64,000 nt of DNA from Nonomuraea terrae (GTDB lineage: Bacteria; Actinomycetota; Actinomycetes; Streptosporangiales; Streptosporangiaceae). How positions within the stretch are numbered: the first letter of the stretch is position 1; every line of letters starts with the position of its first letter. The stretch covers positions 1-64,000 of the forward strand of contig NZ_SMKQ01000024.1 of assembly GCF_004348995.1 (NCBI RefSeq). Reading direction: 5' to 3'. The position numbers and the translations under genes were made by a program. The notes beneath the pieces are model-generated. The model saw only the letters and a program-made list of their open reading frames with translations. It had not been told where the DNA came from and did no database searches. Positions 18,272 to 27,381 of the stretch are shown piece by piece.

Positions 18272-18841
18272 ATGAGTCCCCAGGTGACGGAGGCCAGGCC
18301 GCGCGACCGCGAGGCCACCCGGGAGCGGATTTTGCAGGCCGCCCGCGAGCTGTTCAGTGAGCAGGGCTACGAACAGGTGACCGTGCGCATGATCGCGGCG
18401 GCGGCGGACGCCAACATCGCGTTGGTCGGCCGTTACTTCGGCTCCAAAGCCGGTCTGTTCGCCGCCGTGCTGCAGGGTGAGCCGACCTTCGCCACCCTCT
18501 TCGAGGGTGACAGCGGCTGCCTGCCGCGCCGGCTGGCCGAATGGGCGGCCGAGCGCATGCAGCACCCGCCGGAGAGCCCGATCCTGCGCACGCTCGAACG
18601 CTTCGCCGGCCACCCGGAGGTCCAGGGAGCGGCCAGGGAGCGGATGATCACGGCGGTGCTCAACCCGCTGGAGGACAAACTCACCGGGCCCGACGCGCCC
18701 TCGCGGGCCCGCATGGCGGCCTCGGTCTTCCTGGGCATCGGCGCGATGCGCCGCCGCGTCGGGCCCCAGAAGCCCACCCCGTCCGACGTCGACCGCCTGA
18801 CCGCCGTCTTCGAGGCGTGCCTGGCCGACAGCGTGAAATAA
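18272..18841 (+). CDS. TetR family transcriptional regulator
   Basis: 189 residues. The N-terminal DNA-binding domain (about 12-60) has [38 protein letters not shown] and YFGSKAGLF, the standard TetR helices 1-4. The ligand domain is short and of the TetR_C type. Its divergent placement from the exporter across a candidate operator marks it as the local repressor; the inducer is unknown. Confidence 0.92.
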   Translation: MSPQVTEARPRDREATRERILQAARELFSEQGYEQVTVRMIAAAADANIALVGRYFGSKAGLFAAVLQGEPTFATLFEGDSGCLPRRLAEWAAERMQHPPESPILRTLERFAGHPEVQGAARERMITAVLNPLEDKLTGPDAPSRARMAASVFLGIGAMRRRVGPQKPTPSDVDRLTAVFEACLADSVK

Positions 18842-18903
18842 GGGCGTGTCCGCTGCTGTTGGCATATGCCAGGTCGAACCGGCTCTGCGAAAGGCGCGTA
18901 CAC

Positions 18904-19887
18904 ATGGCTCTGCCGCTGTCCATCCTTGATCTGGCGTTCATCGGCGAGGGCGAGACGGCGGGTGACAGTTTCGCCGCGAGCGTGGCGCTGGCCCAGCGGG
19001 CGGAGGAGCTGGGCTACCTGCGGATCTGGTACGCCGAGCACCACAACATGGACAGCATCGCCTCGTCCGCGACCAGTGTGCTCATCGCCCACGTGGCCGC
19101 CCACACCCGGACGATCCGCCTCGGAGCGGGCGGCGTCATGCTGCCCAACCACTCGCCGCTGACCATCGCCGAGCAGTTCGGCACGCTGGAGACGCTCCAC
19201 CCCGGGCGCATCGACCTCGGCCTCGGCCGGGCGCCCGGCAGCGACCAGAACACCATGCGGGCGCTGCGCCGCAGCCCGTCGTCGGCCGACTCCTTCCCGC
19301 AGGACGTGCTGGAGCTGCAGGGCTACCTCACGGGCGAGACGTTGATCCCCGGGGTGCACGCCACGCCGGGCAAGGGCACCGACGTGCCGCTGTACATCCT
19401 CGGGTCCTCGCTGTTCGGCGCGCAGCTCGCCGCCGCGCTCGGCCTGCCGTACGCGTTCGCCTCCCACTTCGCGCCCGGCGCGCTGGAGGAGGCCGTGGCG
19501 CTCTACCGGCGTGAGTTCAAGCCGTCGGCGCAGCTCGACGCGCCGTACGTCATCGCGGCGCTCAACGTGATCGCTGCCGACACCCGCGAGGAGGCGCAGG
19601 AGCAGTTCCTGGCCTCCAAGCGGCAGCGGGTGACGCGGTTCCTCGGCCGGGGGCGCACGTTCACGACCGAGGAGGCCGACATGATCCTCGAGTCGCCGGC
19701 CGGTCAGCAGATCGTCCAGATGGCGAAATACTCAGCCGTGGGCGACCCCGACGAGGTCAAGGCGTACATCGACTGGTTCGCCGGTCACGCCGGGGCGGAC
19801 GAGCTGATCGTGGCCTTCTCCTCGCCCGACAGGAAGGCGGGGATTCGCTCCGCCGAGCTGCTGGCCCAGGCCCACGGGCTCGGCTGA
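18904..19887 (+). CDS. LLM class (luciferase-like) flavin-dependent oxidoreductase
   Basis: 327 residues. [12 protein letters not shown] at the N-terminus and [28 protein letters not shown] and [14 protein letters not shown] follow the luciferase-family group 1 layout (TIM barrel using FMNH2 from a partner reductase). No reductase gene is adjacent. Substrate unknown. ATG 18904 has a weak ribosome site but fits the family start exactly. Confidence 0.92.
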   Translation: MALPLSILDLAFIGEGETAGDSFAASVALAQRAEELGYLRIWYAEHHNMDSIASSATSVLIAHVAAHTRTIRLGAGGVMLPNHSPLTIAEQFGTLETLHPGRIDLGLGRAPGSDQNTMRALRRSPSSADSFPQDVLELQGYLTGETLIPGVHATPGKGTDVPLYILGSSLFGAQLAAALGLPYAFASHFAPGALEEAVALYRREFKPSAQLDAPYVIAALNVIAADTREEAQEQFLASKRQRVTRFLGRGRTFTTEEADMILESPAGQQIVQMAKYSAVGDPDEVKAYIDWFAGHAGADELIVAFSSPDRKAGIRSAELLAQAHGLG

Positions 19888-19891
19888 CCCC

Positions 19892-20281
19892 TCAGTCGGC
19901 GACCAGCCGGGAGCCGCCGCGTTCGTGCTCGCGCTGGCGCCGCACCACGTACGTGCCGGGGGCACAGCCCAGCGCGCCGTGCTCCGGGTGCAGCAGATAG
20001 ACCTCCGCCGAGGCGGTGAAGACGCCGAGGTCCTGCCAGTCGGCCCGGTGCGGGGTCCATCGGCACGTGCCCGGCTCGGCGACGAGCATGTGCGTGTTGC
20101 CGCCGGCGCCGCCGCGCAGCAGTTCGACGCCCTCCGGGGGCACACGGACCCAGCGGGCGCCGGGCGGGTCGATCGGGCCGGGGACCGGGATGACGATGAG
20201 GTCGCCCTGGGCCTGCAGGCCCTCCAGGACGGGGATGCGCAACGACTGCTCGACCTGGTCGAGCACGGACATGTCAGTCAT
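19892..20281 (-). CDS. Conserved protein paired with DUF6745 gene
   Basis: 129 residues with no membrane segment. IPVLEGLQAQGDLIVIPVPG suggests a beta-rich domain, and the tail has many Arg and His residues (VVRRQREHERGG). It starts 10 bp after the DUF6745 gene, so the two form an operon. I do not recognise a named family. Its close coupling to DUF6745 suggests a shared task. Confidence 0.7.
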   Translation of the reverse strand: MTDMSVLDQVEQSLRIPVLEGLQAQGDLIVIPVPGPIDPPGARWVRVPPEGVELLRGGAGGNTHMLVAEPGTCRWTPHRADWQDLGVFTASAEVYLLHPEHGALGCAPGTYVVRRQREHERGGSRLVAD

Positions 20282-20291
20282 GTGATCACCT

Positions 20292-21335
20292 TCAGGTTCT
20301 GCGTAGGAGCCGGGAGTACTGATCGGCCGACAACCCGTAGGTCCAGCCGGCGGCGGCGACCGGGTCGCCGAAGTACGGGGGCACGGTGAGGCCGTACTGC
20401 CTGCGGCTCCCGTCACGTTCGAGTGAACCGTTGACGGCCAGGAGCACCCTGCTGCTCCCGCCCGTGTCGTAGAGCCGCAGCTCGAAGCCCGGATTGCCGG
20501 GGTCGGGCGCGGAGGCGACCAGCCGCAGCCCGGCCCGCTCGACGTACGCGCTCCAGCCGAGGCGCTCGATCGCGCTCCGCCTGACCTCGACGTTGGGCTC
20601 GTCGGCGATGCGTTCGGGCGTCGGATCGGTGAGCACCCAGTCGGGCACCCGGGTGCCGTGCAGGGCGTGGATCCGCCAGCCGTCGGCGTACCGGAGGGCG
20701 GGGCCGTCCGGGTTGTGCAGGCGGGCGCCGCCCTCCTCCGTGTGCAGGGCGACGGGCCGTTCCGAGACGACGCAGACGTGCTGCCTGGGCCACCACCAGT
20801 GGCACGCCGCCGCCGCGCGGGCCCACAGTGCCAACACGCGGAGCTGCGCGGCGGTGAACGACACCCCCGCGACACGGCGCAGGGCGTCGTAATGGGCGAT
20901 CCAGGAGACGGACTGGGTCTCGTACCAGCGGCCGGTCCTCGGGTTGAGTGCCGGCAGGAGGCAGGCGTCGATCGACCGGCCGAGCGGGAGCCACAGCAGC
21001 CGGTGGAGCTCCTGGACGACCGGCTGCCGTTCGCGTTCGATCCGCAGGTCGACGCCCGCGCACAGCTCCGCCCTGAGCGCGCGCAGCCGGGTCGGCACCG
21101 GCCAGGCGTCAAGGCGTTGGACGGTTTCGGAGTGGGCCGCCCCCGGTGGCATCGTTTCCAGGGCGGCCGCGGGTGAGGCGACCCAGTGGAAACGCGGCGG
21201 GGACAGGCCGATCAGGCGGTAGAGCCCGGAGATGGCCGCCTCGGCGGCCGGTCGGTCGGTGGGGCGCGTCGAGAGCGCGCGGCCCAGCCATTGTTCGCGG
21301 ATAGCGGCGGCTTCGTGCCGCACCATGGCGCTCAC
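20292..21335 (-). CDS. DUF6745 domain protein
   Basis: 347 residues. The central part has WIAHYDALRRVAGV, RPVALHTEEGGARLHNPDGPAL and YADGWRIHALHG, a pattern I associate with DUF6745 proteins of actinobacteria and cyanobacteria. No signal peptide or membrane helix. Function unknown. It is the first gene of a two-gene operon and is separated from the SDR gene downstream on the same strand by its own promoter gap of 68 bp or less. Confidence 0.75.
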   Translation of the reverse strand: MSAMVRHEAAAIREQWLGRALSTRPTDRPAAEAAISGLYRLIGLSPPRFHWVASPAAALETMPPGAAHSETVQRLDAWPVPTRLRALRAELCAGVDLRIERERQPVVQELHRLLWLPLGRSIDACLLPALNPRTGRWYETQSVSWIAHYDALRRVAGVSFTAAQLRVLALWARAAAACHWWWPRQHVCVVSERPVALHTEEGGARLHNPDGPALRYADGWRIHALHGTRVPDWVLTDPTPERIADEPNVEVRRSAIERLGWSAYVERAGLRLVASAPDPGNPGFELRLYDTGGSSRVLLAVNGSLERDGSRRQYGLTVPPYFGDPVAAAGWTYGLSADQYSRLLRRT

Positions 21336-21403
21336 CAGAGAGAGGCGGCGCCGCCTCCAAACGTGATCATGTCTCGAATGGTGACAGAACGTCGCGGCGC
21401 TGT

Positions 21404-22237
21404 CTAGATGCTGCGGTGCGTGCTGACGGCGGCGCGCAGCTCGCCCAGCCTGGAGCCGATGGAGGCGTCGAGGGCCAGCGGGTCGCGGGCGTTGAGCTCC
21501 TCCATCTTGCGGCGCTCCGGCGTCTGGGTGTTGATGTCGATCTGGCGGCGTTCGAGCCCTTGCATGATCTCGGCCGCCACGGCGTCAACGGGGCGCAGGT
21601 CGTAGCCGAGGTCCGCGCCGGCCTGGGTGGTCGCCATCATGGGCGTGTCGACCGGGCCAGGGTAGACGGTGGCGACGTGCACGCCGCTGCCGTACAGCTC
21701 GCGCCGGACCGCCTCGTCGAACCGGGTGAGCCCGGCCTTGGTGGCCGCGTACGGCGCGTAGAACGGCGTGCCGACCAGGCCGGAGGCCGAGGCGATGCCG
21801 ACCAGGGCGGCGTTCCCGTGCCGCGCGCCGGCCTCCCGCAGGTACGGCAGCGCCGCCCGGGTGGCCAGGATCGGGGCGAGCAGGTTGAGCCGGATCATGG
21901 CCTCGATGTCGGCCACGTCGATGTCCTCCAGCGCCGCCGCCCGGACGTTCCCGGCGTTGTTGACCAGCACGTCGAGGCCGCCGAGTGCGGCGGCGGCCTC
22001 GCGGACCACGCGCTCGGGCTCGCCCTCGGCGGTGAGGTCGGCGGTGATCGTGTGCGCGGTGCCGCCGCGTTCGGTGACCAGGGCGGCGGTCTCGGCGAGC
22101 GGGCCGGGGCGGCGGCCGGCCAGCACCACGTGGCCGTGGCGGGCGGCCAGTTCGAGCGCGAGCGCGCGACCGATGCCGCTGCCCGCCCCGGTGACCAGGG
22201 TGCGGCGGCCTTGCAGATCAAGATGGGAAGAGCTCAT
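21404..22237 (-). CDS. Short-chain dehydrogenase/reductase
   Basis: 277 residues. Rossmann motif TGAGSGIGRALA near residue 17, NNAG in VLVNNAGNV, and the catalytic YAATKAG with Tyr and Lys four apart. Classical SDR that uses NAD(P)H; substrate unknown. It is divergent from a TetR gene with two inverted repeats between, so it is probably induced by the TetR ligand. Confidence 0.92.
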   Translation of the reverse strand: MSSSHLDLQGRRTLVTGAGSGIGRALALELAARHGHVVLAGRRPGPLAETAALVTERGGTAHTITADLTAEGEPERVVREAAAALGGLDVLVNNAGNVRAAALEDIDVADIEAMIRLNLLAPILATRAALPYLREAGARHGNAALVGIASASGLVGTPFYAPYAATKAGLTRFDEAVRRELYGSGVHVATVYPGPVDTPMMATTQAGADLGYDLRPVDAVAAEIMQGLERRQIDINTQTPERRKMEELNARDPLALDASIGSRLGELRAAVSTHRSI

Positions 22238-22290
22238 GGGAGGCTCCTGAAAAGGGCGAATGGCCAGGTGACAGGGCATCTTTGACACCC

Positions 22291-22306
22291 CTGACACACT
22301 TGTCAG
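22291..22306. promoter_or_regulatory. Inverted repeat CTGAC-N6-GTCAG, candidate TetR operator 1
   Basis: Perfect 5-bp arms with a 6-base spacer, on the SDR-proximal side of the gap. It shares the TGAC-N6-GTCA core with the second site, and their centres are 27 bp apart. Confidence 0.65.
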
Positions 22307-22316
22307 GCTTACATAC

Positions 22317-22334
22317 TTTGACGAGTGTGTCAAA
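22317..22334. promoter_or_regulatory. Inverted repeat TTTGAC-N6-GTCAAA, candidate TetR operator 2
   Basis: Perfect 6-bp arms with a 6-base spacer, just upstream of the TetR gene. The same core as operator 1 supports binding by one dimeric repressor, with autoregulation. Confidence 0.7.
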
Positions 22335-22354
22335 CAAGTCATAGGCTCGATGAC

Positions 22355-22930
22355 ATGGTCGGACAGCGGCAATTCGACGAACGGCGCACCCTCGAGCGCG
22401 CCCGCGAGGTCTTCTGGCTCAAGGGCTACGGCGCGACCTCGATGCAGGACATCGCGACGGCCTCCGGGGTGCTGCGCGGCTCGCTCTACAACGCCTACCG
22501 CGACAAGGAGACGCTGTTCCTGCGCGTCTTCGAGGGCTACGCCGAGGAGTTCCTGGGAGAGGTGGCCCGCACGCTCGCCCATCCCGACGTCGACCAGGCG
22601 TTGCGCGACTTCTTCGACTTCACCATCACGTCCATGACCACGGGCGTGCCCACCCGCGGCTGCCTGTCGACCAAGACCGCGATCGACACCAAGGCCGAGG
22701 GCGAGCGCATCCGCGTCGCGCTGCGCGAGCTGATCGACGGCATGGAGCGGCTGCTGCGCGAGCGGATCTCGACCGAGGAGGCCCGCTCCCGGCTCACGAT
22801 CCCGCCGGAGGAGGCGGCGCGCGTACTGATCACCATGACGCGCGGCATCGTCGTGATGGAACGCGTCTACCAGGACCCCGAGCGGCTGCGGGCCACCGCC
22901 GCCTCGCTCGTCGAAGCGCTCCTTCCGTGA
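22355..22930 (+). CDS. TetR family transcriptional regulator of the adjacent SDR
   Basis: 191 residues. RTLERAREVFWLKGYGATSMQDIATASGVLRGSLYNAYRDKETLF is split here by helix: REVFWLKGYG, SMQDIATASGVLRGSL and YNAYRDKETL form the HTH domain. The C-terminal part is of the TetR_C_33/YxaF sort. ATG 22355 is preferred over GTG 22325 because the latter lies inside operator 2. It is divergent from the SDR. Confidence 0.9.
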   Translation: MVGQRQFDERRTLERAREVFWLKGYGATSMQDIATASGVLRGSLYNAYRDKETLFLRVFEGYAEEFLGEVARTLAHPDVDQALRDFFDFTITSMTTGVPTRGCLSTKTAIDTKAEGERIRVALRELIDGMERLLRERISTEEARSRLTIPPEEAARVLITMTRGIVVMERVYQDPERLRATAASLVEALLP

Positions 22931-23342
22931 GCAGGGAGCCGCAGATCCTGGCCTGCTCAGGGGTGCTGTATCCGCCGGAGGGCTTCCGGCACGTCGGCGT
23001 GCAGATCTGGCAGGCCATGCGGCTGGCCGAGGTGCACCGGCTCGACGAGATCCTGCGCGAGTGCTGGGCGACGAGCTCGACGCGCTGGACGACGCGCTGG
23101 GGTTCCTGCCGTTCAGCAACGGCGTCCACGACGACCTGGGCGAGCAGCCCCGGCGGTCGAGCTTCCGCCGGTTCGTCCGCGAAGGGAAGCTCCCGGCCGG
23201 CTACGCCACGGAAGACGGCGTCGCCCTCCACTACGTGGGCACCCGGCTGCACGACGTCGTGAGCGTCCTTCCCGACCGCAACGCCTGGTTCGTGGAGGCC
23301 GGGGAGGAGACGGCGCTTCCCGCCCGCCCCTGGGTTCCGTGA
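22927..23342 (+). pseudogene. Remnant of a peptidase S51 (peptidase E-like) gene
   Basis: The first part encodes REPQILACSGVLYPPE and RLDEILRECWA, and a second reading frame resumes from about 23070 with LDDALGFLPFSNGVHDD and YATEDGVALHYVGT. Both match S51-family peptidases, but the middle, which should contain the catalytic Ser in a SAG motif, is missing. An internal deletion plus a frame change therefore destroyed the gene. Its GTG overlaps the TetR stop, so it was once translationally coupled. Confidence 0.72.
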
Positions 23343-23444
23343 CGGAGGTCATGGGCTCTACAAGGTAGAAATGCGCGGATATTTCGCCCACCTTTGCGCT
23401 CTACTGCCTCCCGCAAGTCGCACGATCTTGAGGGGGAAGCGCAA

Positions 23445-25961
23445 GTGACGACAACGAGCCGTGTCCGGCGAGGGCGGCTGCGCAGGCTGGCCGCGAGCCT
23501 GGCGCTGGCAGGGGCCGCCGTGGCACTGCCGGGGACCGCCGAAGCGGCCGCCGGCGGGGTTCCCGTGGTGGCGGACTGGACGTCCGCCGGGCAGAACGTC
23601 AGGAACACCCACTACGCGGCGACGGAGACCGCGATCGGGCCGGGCAACGTGGGGACGTTGCGCAACCGGTGGACGTTCACGGCGAAGGGAAGTGTCTCGG
23701 CCACTCCGGCCGTGGTCAACGGCGTGGTCTACGCGCCGGACTGGGGCGGGAACCTGAGCGCGGTCAATGCGGCCACCGGCCGCGCGTTGTGGACCAGACC
23801 GGTCAGCGACTACACGGGCGTCAAGGGGGACGTGTCGCGGTCGGGCCCGGCGTACTGGAACGGCCTGCTGGTGCTGGGGGACGGCGGGCTGCAGAGCCCC
23901 ACCCTGTCGGGCGCGCGCATCTTCGGCGTGGACGCGCTCACCGGCGAGCGGCGCTGGAGCACCGTCGTCGACAACACCCCCGCAGCGATGATCACCGGCT
24001 CTCCGGTGGTGTCGGACGGCGTCGTGTACGTGGGCGTCTCCTCCAAGTCGGAGGCGCTGCCCGAGGAGCCGACCTTCCGGGGCAGCGTGGTGGCCCTGGA
24101 CGCGGCCACCGGCAAGCTGCTGTGGAAGACGTACACCGTGCCGGAGGGCTACACCGGAGGCGCGGTCTGGGGCAGCACCCCGGCGGTCGACCAGAGGACC
24201 GGGCTCGTCTACGCCGCCACCGGCAACAACTACACGGCCCCGGAGGGCGTGTGCACCAAGCCGGACGAGACAGGCTGTGAGCAGCCGTCGCCCGACAATC
24301 ACATCGACGCCGTCATCGCCTTCGACGGGAAGACCGGCGCGATCAGGTGGGCGACGCACACCCTGACGGCCGACACGTGGACAGGCGACCAGCAGTTCGG
24401 CCCTGACTTCGACTTCGGGTCGGCGCCCAACCTGTTCACCACGGTGATCGACGGCAAGTCGAGGGACCTGCTCGGCATCGGCCAGAAGAGCGGCATCTAC
24501 TGGGCGCTCGACCCGGCGACCGGCGAGATCGTCTGGCGGACGGTGGTCGGCCCCGGCGGCCTGGCCGGCGGTCTGGAGTGGGGCTCCGCGACCGACGGCA
24601 GCCGCATCTACGCCGCCGTCACCAACTCCGACGGCATCGAGACCACGATCACCTCGGCCACCGGCGTGAAGACGACGACGAAGGCGGGTTTCTGGGCGGC
24701 CATCGACGCCGCCACCGGCAAGATCCTCTGGCAGACGGCCGACCCGCAGGGCGGGCTCGTCTTCAGCTTCGTCTCCGCCGCCAACGGCATCCTGTACGGA
24801 GGCACCTTCGGCCCTGAGGGCGACAACATGTACGCGCTCGACGGCGCCACCGGCACCGTCGAGTGGGCCTTCCCCAGCGGCGGCTCCGTGGTCGGCGGCC
24901 CGGCGATCGTCGACGGCTCGCTCTACTGGGGCTCCGGCTACCAGACCCTCGCCATGGGCTTCCCGTTCGACGGCTCGAACGACAAGCTGTACGCCTTCTC
25001 CCTCCCACAGGCGCCTCCCGCTCCGCGGACGGTGTACGTGTCGCAGACGGGCACCGACACGGGGGCGAACACCTCCTGCGGCACCGCGAAGTTCCGGTCG
25101 ATCGACCCGGCCGTCCGCGCGGTCGCCTCGGGCGGCCGGGTCGTCGTCTGCGGCGGCACCTACAAGGAGGGCGTCGCCGTGACCAAGCCGCTCTCGCTGG
25201 AGGTGAACGGCAACGTCGTCATCGACGCCACCGGCCGGCCCAACGGCATCGAGATCGGCGCCCCCGGCGTCACAGTGGCCGGTTTCACCGTGCAGAACGC
25301 CGCCGGCGACGGGATCCTCGTCAGGGGCGTGGACAACGTCTCCGTCGTCGGGAACGTGGTGCTGAACAACCGGGGCGGCATCCACCTCATGGGCAGCTCC
25401 CACTCGAAGGTGGTGAACAACACCAGCCGCGGCAACGCCGCCGGAATCGTCATCAGCGACGAGGCGGGGCCGGCCGCGGACAACGTGGTCACCGGCAACT
25501 CCGTGCAGGACAACCCGCTCGGCGACGGCATCCTCCTCGCCGGCCGCGGCAAGGCCGGGGTGTACGGCACCACGGTCGAGACGAACACCGTCACCGGCAA
25601 CGGGGGCGGTGGGGTGACCCTGACGTCGTCGGTGGCCGGCGGCGCCGTGCACGGGAACATCGTGCGCGGCAACATCGTCAGCGGCAACGCCGGCGCCGGG
25701 GTGAGCGTGCGCAGCCTGGCCGCCGGCCAGGACTTCACCGGCAACGTCATCGGCGGCGCCAACACCATCGGCACGAACAACACCAAGGGGGATCGGACCA
25801 CCGGTGTGCTCGTCACGTCCGTGGAACCGCTGACGATCAAGGTCAGCGGGAACACGATCGGCAACGACCACTTCGGCATCCGGACCGACGGCCCGGTCAC
25901 CGTGGCGGACGCGTCCGCCAACACCTTCAGCGGCGTCGAGGTCCCGCTGTCAGCGAACTGA
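23445..25961 (+). CDS. Secreted PQQ-type beta-propeller fused to a right-handed beta-helix
   Basis: 838 residues, GTG start after GAGGGGGAAGC. Signal peptide to about residue 33 (ends AEAAAGG). Residues about 35-515 form a quinoprotein-like propeller with repeated A-x-D-x-x-TG-x-x-W blades (AVNAATGRALW, ALDAATGKLLWKT, AIDAATGKILWQT). The order resembles polyvinyl-alcohol-dehydrogenase-like proteins but without a cytochrome domain. Residues about 520-838 are NosD-like parallel beta-helix repeats (VVGNVVLNNRGGI, VVTGNSVQDNPLGDGI). A surface or matrix enzyme or binder is likely; PQQ use is unproven. Confidence 0.88.
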   Translation: MTTTSRVRRGRLRRLAASLALAGAAVALPGTAEAAAGGVPVVADWTSAGQNVRNTHYAATETAIGPGNVGTLRNRWTFTAKGSVSATPAVVNGVVYAPDWGGNLSAVNAATGRALWTRPVSDYTGVKGDVSRSGPAYWNGLLVLGDGGLQSPTLSGARIFGVDALTGERRWSTVVDNTPAAMITGSPVVSDGVVYVGVSSKSEALPEEPTFRGSVVALDAATGKLLWKTYTVPEGYTGGAVWGSTPAVDQRTGLVYAATGNNYTAPEGVCTKPDETGCEQPSPDNHIDAVIAFDGKTGAIRWATHTLTADTWTGDQQFGPDFDFGSAPNLFTTVIDGKSRDLLGIGQKSGIYWALDPATGEIVWRTVVGPGGLAGGLEWGSATDGSRIYAAVTNSDGIETTITSATGVKTTTKAGFWAAIDAATGKILWQTADPQGGLVFSFVSAANGILYGGTFGPEGDNMYALDGATGTVEWAFPSGGSVVGGPAIVDGSLYWGSGYQTLAMGFPFDGSNDKLYAFSLPQAPPAPRTVYVSQTGTDTGANTSCGTAKFRSIDPAVRAVASGGRVVVCGGTYKEGVAVTKPLSLEVNGNVVIDATGRPNGIEIGAPGVTVAGFTVQNAAGDGILVRGVDNVSVVGNVVLNNRGGIHLMGSSHSKVVNNTSRGNAAGIVISDEAGPAADNVVTGNSVQDNPLGDGILLAGRGKAGVYGTTVETNTVTGNGGGGVTLTSSVAGGAVHGNIVRGNIVSGNAGAGVSVRSLAAGQDFTGNVIGGANTIGTNNTKGDRTTGVLVTSVEPLTIKVSGNTIGNDHFGIRTDGPVTVADASANTFSGVEVPLSAN

Positions 25962-25992
25962 GCCGCCGCACGGCTCCGCGGGCCGGCTCGCG

Positions 25993-26286
25993 TCAGCCGC
26001 GCGACCGGCTCGTGGGCGGCTTGACGCGTACCCGCTCCCCGGGGCGGCTGTCGATGTCGCCGAGCTGCTCCAGGACGGTCTTCCGCAGGTCGTCGTAGGT
26101 GAGGAAGCGGTGGTCGTTGCCTCCCGTACGGGCGGTGGGCATCCGGAGCTTCTCCGCCTTCACCGGCGAAGAGGAGTACCTCCTGGCCCCCGGCACCCAG
26201 CCCAAGGTCGTCGACGTGAAGGCCGAACGCGGCGGCCTGTGCACGGTGCGGCTGACCGAACTCCCCGAGCAGCCGCTGGGGCCTGA
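25993..26286. pseudogene. Two back-to-back gene remnants, one ADP-ribosyltransferase-like
   Basis: The 325-bp gap has no intact gene. On the minus strand, about 25993-26115, GC-rich third positions and RFLTYDDLRKTVLEQLGDID suggest the tail of an unknown gene. On the plus strand, about 26140-26283, coding-like codons give SFSAFTGEEEYLLAPGTQ, then KVVDV and CTVRLTEL. The EEEYLLAPGT element recalls the catalytic E-x-E strand and following loop at the end of ADP-ribosyltransferase toxin domains. Both pieces lack starts or the rest of their domains. Confidence 0.45.
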
Positions 26287-27162
26287 TCAGAGGGTGGGCA
26301 CCCCGTGGACGGGCGCCGGGGCCTCCCCAGTGACCTGCTGGTTGCCGATGACCGACAACAGCCGGAGCTTCTCGTAGCTCTCGCTTCCCGGGGTGGCGGT
26401 GAAGACCAGCAGCGTCTGCTGCTGGTCGGAGTCGTTCAGAATCTGGCAGTGCAGTTCGAGCGCGCCGACGACGGGGTGCCGGAACCGCTTCACGTTGGTG
26501 TGCGTGACGCCGACCTCGTGGTCCTCCCACAGACGGCGGAACTCCTCGCTGGTGCTCAGCAGCGTGCGCACCAGCGCTCCGGCCCGTGAGGCCGGGCCGT
26601 CCACGGCGTGCACGGAACGCAGTATGGAGGCGAGAGTGCGGCTGTGCAGGTCCCACGCGGACGGGTGATACCTGGCCCTGTCGTCGTCGCCCGCGAACCA
26701 CCGGTAGATCGCGCTGCGTTCCTGACCGGTGTGGCGGCTGTGGTCGCCGTCGAAGGCCACATGGGCGCGCGTCTGCATGAGCGTCTCGGTGAGCCGGTTC
26801 ATCACCATGGCCGGAGTGTCCTCCAGCCGGTCGAGGATGCGCAGCAGCCCGGGATTGATGTGGTCCGTACGCGTGGACCGCGCCGGTATGCCGTGGCCGG
26901 CGAGCAGGAAGAGGTAGTCGCGTTCCTCCAGGGTCAGATGGAGTGCCCGCGCGATGGCGGTCAGCATGGGCTCCGACGGCTGCGGCCCCCGGCCGCCCTC
27001 CAGCCGGCTGTAGTAGTCGGGGGACATGACCGCGAGCGCGGCGACCTCCTCGCGGCGCAGCCCTGGAGTGCGCCGGCGTCGCCCGCGGGGCAGGCCGACG
27101 TCCTCCGGCTGCAGCGCCTCACGTCGCTTCCGCAGAAAGTCGGACAACTCTTTGTGATCCAT
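26287..27162 (-). CDS. XRE family regulator with MmyB-like ligand domain
   Basis: 291 residues. HTH region (about 5-65) opens with LSDFLRKRREALQPEDVGLP and has RTPGLRREEVAALA and YYSRLEGGRG. The C-terminal MmyB-like PAS-type domain (about 90-275) includes TPAMVMNRL and YRWFAG and probably binds a fatty acid or similar small lipid. ATG 27162 follows GGAGGGG. Divergent from the alcohol dehydrogenase gene, which it may control. Many such regulators govern adjacent SDR or MDR genes, as also at the right end of this window. Confidence 0.92.
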   Translation of the reverse strand: MDHKELSDFLRKRREALQPEDVGLPRGRRRRTPGLRREEVAALAVMSPDYYSRLEGGRGPQPSEPMLTAIARALHLTLEERDYLFLLAGHGIPARSTRTDHINPGLLRILDRLEDTPAMVMNRLTETLMQTRAHVAFDGDHSRHTGQERSAIYRWFAGDDDRARYHPSAWDLHSRTLASILRSVHAVDGPASRAGALVRTLLSTSEEFRRLWEDHEVGVTHTNVKRFRHPVVGALELHCQILNDSDQQQTLLVFTATPGSESYEKLRLLSVIGNQQVTGEAPAPVHGVPTL

Positions 27163-27381
27163 GTCGCCCCTCCTTACGTCACTACCAGGAAACCCCCATG
27201 GCCGCCGGTTAGCCACGGTTCGTCAAGCCCAGCCACCGGCCTTGACAGGGCGGTTCGTGGTGTGGCAGGCGCCTCGTACCCACGCTCTGGCAGAGCCTGG
27301 TTCCCGTCCGGCCGGCGGCTGACGATGGATGCGCCGGGGGCAACAGCCGCCCGACTTCATACCGACCACCATGGGGGATCC

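Noticed and set aside
23358-25871. Long open frame on the minus strand opposite the propeller gene
   Set aside because: It is antisense to a gene with signal peptide and clear domains, has Arg/His/Asp-rich low-complexity composition, and arises from GC-rich third positions.
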